Positions 1-10,100 of a stretch of 22,611 nucleotides of DNA are shown piece by piece (the first letter of the stretch is position 1; the number at the start of each line of letters is the position of its first letter). The translations under genes were made by a program, and so were the position numbers. Below the pieces are notes generated by a model, which was given only the letters and a program-made list of their open reading frames with translations, made no database searches and was not told where the DNA came from. Origin of the DNA: Pelargonium cotyledonis (lineage: Eukaryota; Streptophyta; Magnoliopsida; Geraniales; Geraniaceae); contig JAYMTA010000986.1 in the NCBI GenBank assembly GCA_036897625.1, positions 1 to 22,611 of the forward strand. Direction: 5' to 3'.

Positions 1-253
1 ATTTCAATTCCTTCAAATTTGGAATTATTTAACTCATTTGAGGAAAGAGAATATTTTTTTAATCCCAAATATGCCCTCATGAAAAATTTAAACGAACGCA
101 ATAGTTACAATTTAAAAATACCCAACATGTACTACTTTCCCAGGATTTCACATAAAAATTGTTAAACGAACGCTGTTAATACCAGATTTACTATCTATAA
201 AAAGATAAACTAACCTTATAATTATAATTCCAATGCTCATGTTTTATCAAGTG
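1..253. other. AT-rich intergenic DNA, no gene seen
   Basis: I see no coding sequence, RNA gene or clear repeat boundary in this stretch. A short motif (TTAAACGAACGC) occurs near 90 and again, slightly varied, near 162. That may mark an old repeat, but I could not define its ends. Confidence 0.5.
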
Positions 254-1020
254 TAATTAGAGATAGACCCTTTATGGTAAGCTTCTATTTCAGTTGGCAC
301 TCATGAATTAATTTTTCGAACTTTTGACTACCTTATGATATTCCTAGTTCTTTCTTTTAATCACACCGTCAGTTATGTGCCAAAAATACAATTGTACCCC
401 CAACATCCAATTTAACCCATCAATTTCCCATTCAAACCCTAATTCTGCAAAATCACCATTTTTCTCAGTCCTTTTTGTTTCTTTAGTTGCAGATCTGCGG
501 CGTTGTCCTCTGGCTTCGCTCACCCATCCCTGGAGACCAAGCACCATCGCCTGAGACCAGTCCTCTATTTATGTTTGTCTCGTCTCCATCACTTATTGAC
601 GAAGACCAAGCAAGAACGTCGAGGACGATCCGATCATGCACATAATCACCGCTATACTCAACTACAACGACAGTGACCAAGGATGGGCGGTGATCGGACA
701 AGGAGTAGGTGTCGACGGAGAGATGGTGAAGGGAATAGACAATTTTGAAAAGAATTGATTACGAAATGTGGAGGAAGAAAATTGGAGATTTAGGATTTGT
801 ACGTGGATGAGCTGAACGAACTCCTGCCATTGGAGATTATTGATAATTCATGCATAACTAACTAACTAGAAAAGGAAACAAGACACTCATTTTGGGATGG
901 AGGGAGTATATAATTGACAAAATGAACTCTGAAAAGTATAAGGTAATCAAAAGTTCAAAAAATTAATTTAGGGGTGTCGACTGAAATATAAACTTACTCT
1001 AAAAAGTCTATATGTAATTA
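254..1020. mobile_element. Element with ~86-bp imperfect terminal inverted repeats
   Basis: Positions 254-339 match the reverse complement of about 935-1020 without gaps, with roughly 15 mismatches in 86 bases by eye. Shared blocks include ATTTCAGT, AATTAATTTTT and GAACTTTTGA. Both outer ends carry the palindrome TAATTA, which could be a target duplication or part of the repeat. The interior (about 480-720) is less AT-rich but has no recognisable coding sequence. Long inverted ends with no evident transposase suggest a non-autonomous DNA transposon, perhaps Mutator-like. The superfamily is not fixed because no 9-bp duplication is visible. A Stowaway-like end lies just inside the right arm. 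Confidence 0.6.
838..906. repeat. Fragment: right end of a Stowaway-like MITE
   Basis: The sequence ends in CATTTTGGGATGGAGGGAG followed by TA, the classic Stowaway end (reverse complement CTCCCTCCATCCC with a TA target). The inner part (ATTCATGCATAACTAACTA) resembles the element in the proteasome gene intron near 17211-17226. No matching left end is visible upstream, so this is a truncated copy. Confidence 0.55.
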
Positions 1021-1218
1021 TTCCTTTATTTTATTCCCTCCGTCCCAAAATAAGTGCCATGTTTGTCTAAATTTTTTGTTCCAAAATAAGTGTTATGTTT
1101 CTATTTTTAGGTTATTATATTATTTTTTTCCCATATTACTCTTATCACTTATGCACATGGACAAATCTGCATATGATGTGTATGTGAGAAAGTGAGAGTA
1201 ATATTGAAAACACACTAA

Positions 1219-2668
1219 GGTTGCGTTTGGAAACCAGCATTTCATTTGAAATGCTGAATTTGAAATGTAGAATTTGAAATGTAGGATTTGAAATACAACT
1301 TTAGTGTTTGGCAATTCAGGGGTTTTCAAATGTAGGGTTTCAAATACAAATTTAGTGTTTGAAAATTCATAGAATTTGGATTTCAAATTTTGAAGTTCAA
1401 ATTTTTTGTTTCAAAACCTTACATTTAAAATTTCATAATTATGCATTTTTTTTCTACGAATGATGATTAATCTCAATAATATGAAATATAATAAAAACTA
1501 TAATTAAACATAAATCATCAAACTAAAATTATATTTTGATATCAAAACAAATTTTACGAGAATTTTTAATCAAGCGAAAATTGTCTTGAACGCAAAAGTA
1601 ATAAAAACAAATAAACAAATTCAGTCTCCAAGACATAGTATAACCCACTCCAATTTATCTGCATTAGGTAAATCCTTAAACATCTGAAATTCATCCGTTG
1701 TGACGCTCATGAACCTCTTGACTGCTCTTAAAATCTGATGGGGAAGAATACCAGGAATGCTAGAAACAACGGTATGAATCTCTATGCAACTCGGTTTCGG
1801 GGGTTGTAAATGATTTTGTCTCTCCACATATTGTCTAAACGTATCAGCAAAACTAGTCACAGCATCCGCAAAACAGTCTTTGTCTATTTTGGCAATTAAA
1901 TCAGTCAACACTTCTCATATTCCAAATGTTTCAATCTCAAGCCACTAATTTTCAACTCAAAAGCACTTTGTTCACGAAAAGAAACCCATAAATTATAAAT
2001 CACAGTTATGCATTAAGAATAGCAATTCTAAAGTTAAGAAATCCAAAGTTTTACCTCTTGAGGAAATTTCTAGAGGGCGCTGAAGTAGAAATAGAGGCTT
2101 CTTGTGTACAACGAAAGGTAGCAATTGTGACCGGAATTGAGAATGTGAAAATATGATGAATACAATGTGGTCACTTTTGAGGGCTTAGGCTCCGACGGAG
2201 GAGTTCGAGCCTTGCTCGCTTGGTATAGGCAGACAAGCTGTTGTTGCTACCAGTGCTCGGTGAAAGACGACCGTGGATGGATGCGATTGAAGAACTTCGA
2301 ACCACCGTCAATATGCTTGTTCGCTGCCGTCGGCGACCACGGCTGATACAGGAAGATGGACGACGAGCTTGGCTCACCTGGAAGAGATAAGGCTAGTGTC
2401 TGCTTTCTCGTTGCCGAGGTTGAATCGTCGATGATTGAGCAGATCTGTTGCTTGAATCGCCGTTGATGGAGAGGTTTGTGGGAGAGAGAAACTCACAACA
2501 ATTGAAATGACAGGGTTTTTCCAGAGGATTTCAAATTTTGTGTTTTGTTAAGCTTTTAATTTTGGTTGGATTTGGGCCAAATCCAAATCCAAATTTTTAA
2601 GTTACCCAAACACAGAATTTGGTCCAAATCCAACATTTCAAATGAAATGCTAGTTCCCAAACACAACA
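1219..2668. mobile_element. Nested PIF/Harbinger-type DNA transposon, defective
   Basis: The ends are near-perfect inverted repeats of about 35 bp. The left starts GGTTGCGTTTGGAAACCAGC; the reverse complement of the right starts TGTTGTGTTTGGGAACTAGC. Both continue with ATTTCATTTGAAATG. Each side is flanked by TAA (1216-1218 and 2669-2671), matching the 3-bp TWA target duplication typical of PIF/Harbinger/Tourist elements. Subterminal repeats of ATTTGAAAT-type motifs fill about 1245-1345. The interior keeps a - strand fragment similar to the MYB/SANT-like accessory protein of this superfamily (1621-1911). I see no DDE transposase, so it is probably non-autonomous. Confidence 0.7.
1621..1911 (-). 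pseudogene. Relic of a PIF/Harbinger MYB/SANT-like accessory protein (C-terminal part)
   Basis: An open frame of about 96 codons has no ATG start and an in-frame stop close upstream. Its second half carries the pattern IPGILPHQILRA ... MFKDLP ... KLEWVILCL. That is the typical end of the MYB/SANT-like DNA-binding protein encoded beside the transposase in plant PIF/Harbinger transposons (IPGL, then an L-A helix, then LP..LR.EW). The N-terminal MYB/SANT domain is not found in frame; the fragment could be the last exon of a spliced gene. It lies inside an element with matching ends, which supports the assignment. Similarity was judged by eye. A related but unlinked host gene fragment is the main alternative. 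Confidence 0.5.
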
Positions 2669-2812
2669 TAAATTATTTGTAATTCTTAAATTGTGTAAAG
2701 AATGGAAACAAAATACTCATTTTAAGACGGAAGAGTATTACTTTCGATTAAATTTGCAAACAAGCCCTTAATCATGACGAAAGAATGTACGGACTACAAC
2801 AAATGCAAATAA

Positions 2813-3600
2813 GGCCTTGTTTGGTAACTTTATATTACCTCTATATCAAATGTCTATAGACATTTTTTATCTCAAAATTTTTTTTGGTAAATCTAATTGG
2901 TGATGAATGTCTATAGACATTCATCTAAAATGTCTACTTCTCACAGGAGGTTGGGAGCTTTGTGATATACTATTCAATCTCTACTTCACTTTTTATACCA
3001 ATACTACCCCTGAAAATGTAATGTAATATTACATATCTGTCCTTCCCTCTTAACCCTCTCTCTCTGTTAACTGATATCATCACAATTATGTATCTGGGCG
3101 GTGGACCCTGTAAATGTAAGGTGTACCGTCATAAGGTAAACCATGAGTTTATGTTTATTTCTTGTGTCTGTGCGGTGGACCTTTTAAAATGTGTGGTACA
3201 TCGCTTCAGACGGTAAGCCCACATGTATATGTGGGTTTACCTCCTATTTGTTACCTCTGTTTGAGCGGTGGACCCCATTAAATGTGAGGTATACCGGTTA
3301 GACGGTAAGCCAATATATATATGTGGGTTTACCTCCCTTTGGAAAAGTTAAATCCCTTATCAATTCTATATTTTTTCTTTTATTATATTACTTTTTTTAC
3401 ATTAAGGGCAATGTGGTCATGTCATAATAATACCTCTCATTTAAACAATTTTACCAACTAATATTTAAAAAAAAAACTCCTTCCAAACCTTATTTTACCA
3501 AACAAACCAATTATTCTTTACGGACAATGTAAACTCCTTCCAGCTACCTTTATAGACATTTTACCTCTACAGACATGAAGTAAACTTACCAAACAAGGCC
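2813..3600. mobile_element. Tourist/PIF-Harbinger-like MITE, complete
   Basis: The element begins GGCCTTGTTTGGTAACTTTA and ends with the inverted copy (reverse complement GGCCTTGTTTGGTAAGTTTA), about 20 bp with one mismatch. TAA flanks both sides (2810-2812 and 3601-3603). GGCCTTGTTTGG is a familiar plant PIF/Harbinger end. Just inside, the motif TGTCTATAGACATT recurs near both ends. At 788 bp and without a reading frame of note it is non-autonomous. Its right end lies 515 bp upstream of the CESA1 start codon, so it may form part of that promoter region. Confidence 0.75.
3098..3350. repeat. Three imperfect repeats inside the MITE
   Basis: GCGGTGGACC occurs at 3098, 3172 and 3265, each time followed by an AAATGT..GGT block and then GGTAA(A/G)CC. 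Spacing is 74 and 93 bp; units two and three are the most alike. Both of those contain the self-complementary stretch around ATATATGTGGGTTTACCTCC, so they can form small hairpins. Confidence 0.6.
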
Positions 3601-3990
3601 TAAGTCTCGTATTTGTTTGGTGTTTGTCAAGTAAGAAAAGAAAAGAAAATGTGAAATAGAAAAAACAAAGGAAAAGCGAAAAAGGAAATGTAAATAAAAG
3701 ATATTTCCCAATCCCATGTGATAAAAATGGTTAAACACACAACACAAGCAAAGGCTAGACTTTTGGAGAGCACACACAGTAACTGAGCCACACCGACACT
3801 CCACAAGCCTCAGCCTGCCATTTCATTGCCAGCTATTGACACAACTCGATTGAAAATTGAAATACCCAAATACACAGACAAAAAAATGCTTAAAATAATT
3901 GCAAGAGATCCATAAAAAGGACAAGCATTCTTTTTGATTTCCGATACAAAGAGCTTGGCTTGGCTGCTAGGCCAATTTGTGCGAGAGCCT

Positions 3991-4012
3991 GAGAGATAGA
4001 GAGAGAGAGAGA
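3991..4012. repeat. GA microsatellite in the presumed CESA1 leader
   Basis: A GAGAGATAGAGAGAGAGAGA run directly precedes the first upstream ATG. GA/CT runs are common in plant leaders and core promoters and tend to vary in length. Confidence 0.7.
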
Positions 4013-4059
4013 TGGCATTCTGAATGGGCCAAGCATCCCCAAGCTCTGCCCATTTCTGA
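4012..4059 (+). promoter_or_regulatory. Two consecutive small upstream ORFs before the CESA1 start
   Basis: ATG at 4012 opens a 3-codon ORF (MAF, stop 4021-4023). The very next base starts another ATG (4024), giving an 11-codon ORF (MGQASPSSAHF, stop 4057-4059). The CESA1 ATG at 4115 is in a different frame, 55 bases after the second stop. If transcription starts upstream of 4012, ribosomes would meet both before the main start, which could lower translation. Neither peptide is recognised. The effect is inferred. Confidence 0.4.
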
Positions 4060-4114
4060 ATCCTCAAGGATCTGTTTCGATTTTCCAAATCCGCAGCACA
4101 ATTGGAGGTCAAAC

Positions 4115-7100
4115 ATGGAAGCAAATGCTGGACTGGTGGCAGGGTCGCACAAGAGGAACGAGTTGGTCCGGATCCGTCACGACTCCGATAGTGGGGTTAG
4201 TGCTTCTATCATATACCCTTATCTAATGTTTATGTCTTTGTTGGATTAGAGATCAGAGTGTCGGTTGTGGTTGAAGTGAGTGAGTGAGTGCTTTTCATTT
4301 GTTTTTATTTATTTATTAGATTACGAAATGGGTAGTGCTTGATTTTGGATTTCATTATCAGGATCTGATTTCAAATTATAGTGAGGTTGATTGGTGTTTA
4401 GCTCCGAGGGTTGATTTTATTGAGTTAAATTTGATGTCGAAGTTCAGATCTGTTTTTATAATTTATAGGGATAGGAAATGGTAAAGTGAGTGACGATTCT
4501 ACTCAATCTGGCAGTTTTCTTGATGGGTCTGAGCTTTTCCTTAGTTGTAGCTACAATCTAGCTGACATCCTTGGGTTTTATTGCTTTCGACATGAAATGG
4601 TTGTGCTCAAGTTGGTTTTTTGAAGCTGGATTTGGGGGATTTGCCCCAACTTTGCTTTTGCTTATAGAGGAACTAATGATTTGCTGTTAGTGGGTAAGTT
4701 ACAGTTCAATAAATTTAAGATCTTGATAGTTCAGATGGAGGAGGTACTGATTTTGTTCAATTTAGATCGAATTAGTTTTTACTCACTACCGACAAAAAGT
4801 TCTTATTTTCTACCTATTCCCAACTGCTGAGATCTGCTCATGCTCTTGCCAGTTCACTTCATGCTCACAACGGGCAGAAGTTACATAATTTAGTTTTGTA
4901 CTTGAAGAGGTTTGCTATTGCAATCTAGTACTTCGGCTCATATTGCTCTTAACTTATTTTCCTTTTGCATTGGGAAATTTCTTTTCAATTTCAACTGTTG
5001 TAGAGTACTTTTCACTCTCTGCATAAACAATTTTGCAATTGGTAATCAGCATATCTTGAAATCTTAAGTAATGGTGTACCGCTCTGTGATTGTTCGGTAC
5101 TAATTCCATCTGTTTTTTGGTTTCCAACACCAAAACTTTCACTTATATGAAACTGGATTGCATTTTGTCTGGTAATATTGTTAATACCTGCTTTTGGAGG
5201 GATATCCTGATATGTTGTTTTGGAAATTGCAGCCCAAACCGGTGAAGAATTTGAATGGGCAGATATGTCAGATTTGCGGTGATACTGTGGGACTTACTGA
5301 AGATGGTGATGTCTTTGTTGCTTGCAATGAATGTGCGTTTCCAGTTTGCCGTCCTTGTTATGAGTATGAGCGGAAAGATGGGAACCAATCATGTCCCCAG
5401 TGCAAGACTAGATATAAGAGGCACAAAGGTTAGATTTATTGTCCATATTTCATTTTAGATTCAATCCATTTCTTATCTTGTTTTTAATATAACTTAGAAG
5501 TTGACAAGAGGCACTAAAGTTTGTTTTATCTTTTGTTATCCTTTTTTTAATCATAACCTATTTATGCTTTTAGAACTTTTAAAGACGATTAACTTTAAAT
5601 ATTTCAGGGAGTCCTCGAGTGGATGGGGATGATGAAGAAGATGATATCGATGACCTAGAGAATGAGTTTAATTATGCACAAGGAAATGGCAAGACAAGAC
5701 GTCAATGGCAGGGAGAAGATACTGAACTTTCATCTTCCTCCATGCACGATTCTCAACAACCAATTCACCTTCTTACCAATGGGCAAATGGTAGGCAATCC
5801 AAACTTCATATCATGATCTACCAGTCATGCATGTAGTGATATGTGGATTTGCAACTTATGCTTCGTGTATATCATACTACCTTTGTTTCAAAATTTGTGT
5901 TCAAGGATATTCACACATATTATAAAATCAACTCAAATGACCTAACTAGCCTTATTGAATTATTCACTTTTCTTTCTTGTTGGATAAATAAATGCGAGTA
6001 TTCATTAACTCACTTGAAAATGATGAAATTGAAAAGTATTGCGTATTTTTATGTTGGAATTGTAGAATGACACTTATTTTCAAACAACTTTTTCCTTATA
6101 TTATGACATTTATTGAAACTGAGGCAGTATTACACAGGATCCTGTTCTATACTTTAGTAACTAAAAAATAGTTCTAACTTTTATTTTGAATTCTGTTGTA
6201 GTTTTTCTCTTACTTTAGATCCTCTCCCTATCATCAAAATAACATCCTTGAGGGATGAAAAAGCTTATGACATGTAGTAAATTGTGCATGTGTTTCTTGT
6301 TATGAACTTTTTCATTCCATAAGAGCCTTCTCCTTGTGCTCGTTATCTTATCATGACAATAACATGTCTAATTTAGGTTTTGCTGCATTTTGTACAAATG
6401 AAACAAAATCCATGTGTAGATGTATTATTGGGGTGTTGATATATATAGAATTGGGTTTTTTTCTGTCTTAAGGCATAATGGCAGTGACTGAGAGATGAAC
6501 TAGCATTTGATCTGTCATGATATTCCAATTTCAATTACATTGTTCTTTTAGCTATTTGTCTAATCTATATTGACCTCTTATGTTCATTTGTTGGTCAGCA
6601 ATTCCCATAAACTACTGTACAGTTAGAAATAATTCATTGACCGTTTTCCAATTTTACATTTCACGCTCTAATGATGTTGTTTCTTTTCCCTATTTCAAAT
6701 TTGGATGATATACTCACTTCTTTTGATCATAGATGCTAATTTGACATAATAGCACTGTTTCCTTTCAGGGAGTCAGTTTGCCTTTGCACAAGTAAACATC
6801 ACAAGTTACTGTGTTTCATTGTACAATAGATATTGTGTGAAGGCTTCAGTGTGTTACTGATGCGTGTAATATCTTGGTTGAAGCCCTCAATATTATAGCA
6901 TCTTGACTTTGGTTGAGAATTGAGTTTGATAGTATATTGCATAAGAGTAACCTTTAACAGCTTGGGTATCAGCTAGATTTATCTAGCTCTAAATTAAATG
7001 GTCAACAATGCAACAAACAAACTTTAAAAATGCTGAACTGTAAATGAGATCCTTTTGTGCTATTTAGAGTAGCTGTATGATATTTTGAATCACATCCTCA

Positions 7101-10100
7101 TATACAGATTGATTGGTTAAAGCAAATGATCATGTCTTTGTTTTGCAATGCCGGAAATTTCAGGTGTCGGGTGAAATTCCATGTGCTACTCCTGACAACC
7201 AATCTGTCCGAACTACATCAGGCCCTTTGGGTCCTTCTGAAAAGCATGTCCACTCGCTCTCTTATGTTGATCCTAGGCAACCAGGTAAGTGGTCGAGTCT
7301 GTAGCAATAACGACCTCTTGAACTAGCTTCTATAATATTTGTATGACATCTATGAATCATTGATATCATCTAGTCATTTGTCATCTTCCATTTCAGTTCC
7401 TGTCAGAATTGTGGACCCATCGAAAGACTTAAATTCCTACGGTCTTGGAAATGTTGACTGGAAGGAAAGGGTTGAAGGATGGAAACTTAAACAAGACAAA
7501 AGTATGATGAATATGACCAGTAGATACGCTGAAGGGAAAGGAGAGATTGAAGGCACTGGCTCAAATGGAGAAGAACTGCAAATGTGAGTATCCTGTTTTA
7601 AGTAATTTTTTTCCTCATCTATTGATTAAAATTTGTGATGACAGATCTTTAATGCCAACCTTGAAGAAGTGGATATCCTCCTCTTCCATACATTTTGCTT
7701 ATCATTTCCTTTGTGTTTTAAGTCGGATTTTAGATTACTCTACTCAATTTTCTTGCATTAGTAATAGCTTTTTTATGATCATAGCATAACAGTATAAGCA
7801 TGTATTTTTCTTCAGTGATGCTCCTCCCTTTTCAGCTACAGAATGACTATTTTGAAACTAAATTATATGAAAATCCTTGCATCTGAATAAACAAAAAACT
7901 TATCCTTAAAGTTTTATGTACAGTTGATTTATTTGAGAGGATAATTGGCTTGTATCTTTCCCCTCTGCTTTAAGCTTGTGCATTTCCATGAAAGTGGTAT
8001 ATTTGTTTGACAGGGTAGATGATGCTCGTCAACCTTTGAGTCGCGTGGTGCCTATTTCTTCATCTCACATGACCCCTTATCGCGTTGTGATCATTTGCCG
8101 GCTTATTATTTTGGCTTTCTTCTTGCAATATCGTATAACTCACCCAGTGAATGATGCTTATCCACTATGGCTAACATCCGTTATCTGTGAGATTTGGTTT
8201 GCTTTATCATGGCTTCTGGATCAATTTCCTAAATGGTATCCCATCAACCGCGAGACTTACCTTGACAGGCTTGCTTTAAGGTTAGTTCTGTTATCTAACA
8301 TTTATCTCCTGAGCTTTGGTGAATGTTAGATGGACTCGTCTTAAATATAAAATTAGATGGTTGGTTTTGGGATTAGAATTTTGAGAGGGGTAGCGGCTGG
8401 TACTACCTTGTTAATGTTTTTATTATTATTTATTTTTGCAGATTTGATAGGGAGGGAGAACCATCACAGCTTGCTCCAGTGGACATCTTTGTTAGTACAG
8501 TGGATCCTCTCAAGGAGCCTCCTCTTGTGACGGCAAACACTGTTCTGTCCATACTTGCTGTGGATTATCCCGTTGACAAAGTGTCTTGCTATGTTTCTGA
8601 TGATGGATCAGCAATGTTGACTTTCGAATCCCTTTCTGAGACAGCTGAGTTTGCAAGGAAGTGGGTTCCCTTCTGTAAGAAGCACTGCATTGAGCCTAGA
8701 GCCCCTGAGTTTTATTTTGCTCAAAAAATTGATTATTTGAAGGACAAGATTCAGCCTTCTTTTGTGAAAGAGCGTCGAGCTATGAAGGTGAGTTATAAGT
8801 CATGTAATGGTAGATGATACTTCCATATTATCAAAAGAGCATGTTGAATTTATTTGTCAAAAGTTAGTTCGTCTCCCGTTGCCTCTGTCGTGGTGGATTG
8901 TCTTTCTGCCTGTGTCAACATCAACTTGGAACCTACAATTTTCGGTTAAGATAAGAGAATTTGGAGCCTATAGCATTATTTGATATTAGATAATGTTTTT
9001 GATAGTTGCTTATGATGTGTCAATGCAAAAGTATGATTCTAGTGATAATATAATTTTTTTTCCTACCGAAGCATATTATGATACTTTGATTAAATGGAAC
9101 ATGTTAAATCATGAGCACCACTGAGGTGAATTGAGTTGGCCTTTCATGTTTTAGCTGTCTTTTGTGTTCTATTTCTACATTTCTGTTATTGCTGTTGGCT
9201 GTAACAATTTTTATGTTAATATTTCATTATGTCAATCTTTTGTGTAGATTGTAGTGTAGTTTTAATGTCAATGAAAATGTTTTGCAGAGAGAATATGAAG
9301 AATTCAAGGTGCGTATTAATGCCCTTGTTGCTAAAGCACAGAAGACACCTGAAGAAGGTTGGACCATGCAGGACGGCACCCCTTGGCCTGGAAATAATCC
9401 CAGGGATCATCCAGGAATGATTCAGGTATCTCAACCTTCACAAACTATTTTTAGTTTTTGTTTCTTTTTTCTTTGTAATCTTATTGGACTTATTTATTTA
9501 ATTTGTTTTATTTTGTTTTTATGTGGAAACACAGGTGTTCTTAGGCCACAGTGGGGGCCTTGATACAGATGGAAATGAACTACCACGACTTGTTTATGTT
9601 TCTCGTGAGAAGCGTCCTGGCTTCCAACATCACAAGAAAGCTGGAGCTATGAATGCCCTGGTTAGTCATCTCTTATTTGAAATCAATTGCTTTCCAAAAT
9701 TGTAAACTCCATTTTCACGCTCCCGTGTGTTGCATGGAATATGAAAGAAATTGTTATACACAGTTATGCGATATGTGTAGTCTGTGATAGGAGCCAAATG
9801 ATTGAGTATTTTCAGTGAATAAAGAACATAATATATCTAGTCTCAAAAATGATTTTATTTATTTGCTTTTACAATGAAAAATATAGTACCCTTTTTGCGC
9901 TCTGATAAGCTATAGAATGCCTTTTTTGATCCAACTTTAATAATACGAATGTATTAGTTTGAGGGTCATTTTATGTGATCTGGAATGCATGATCCTGCAG
10001 AAGATCCTAATTATACATTTGATTACTAAATTAGTTGTGCATAATATTCACAATTAATCGAAAATTGAGAAGTAGTCTTTTAACATAGCAATGCATAAAT

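Larger units (their letters stand above)
1034..2735. mobile_element. Stowaway-like MITE interrupted by a PIF/Harbinger-type insertion
   Basis: The left end reads TTCCCTCCGTCCCAAAATAA after a TA (1032-1033). The right end, AAAATACTCATTTTAAGACG followed by GAAGAG and TA (2736-2737), is a degenerate inverted copy of it. Between the ends sits the 1219-2668 element. Without that insertion the host is about 250 bp, the same size as the two Stowaway-like elements inside introns of this window (5877-6127 and 17051-17300). The left arm also holds a second copy of the CCAAAATAAGTG motif near 1081, a doubling seen in the other copies too. Confidence 0.6.
3604..4114 (+). promoter_or_regulatory. Promoter-proximal region and 5' leader of the CESA1 gene
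   Basis: This is the only DNA between the MITE at 2813-3600 and the CESA1 start codon. A weak TATA-like run, CATAAAAAGG, is at 3911-3920, which would put transcription start near 3940-3950 and give a leader of about 170 bases. A GA repeat and two small upstream ORFs lie in that presumed leader. The transcription start is inferred; no clean canonical TATA box is seen. Confidence 0.4.

Noticed and set aside
344-701. Two - strand open frames inside the long-inverted-repeat element
   Set aside because: They are short, overlap in different frames, and have no domain I recognise. They could be captured or chance sequence, so I did not call a gene.
2171-2377. Ser/Arg-rich - strand open frame inside the nested PIF-type element
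   Set aside because: It has biased composition and no resemblance to the transposase or MYB/SANT-like protein, so it is probably chance.
3810-4152. Overlapping - strand open frames opposite the CESA1 leader and exon 1
   Set aside because: They are antisense to the leader and first coding exon, show no family resemblance, and owe their length to low-complexity GA sequence (runs of Ser-Leu).
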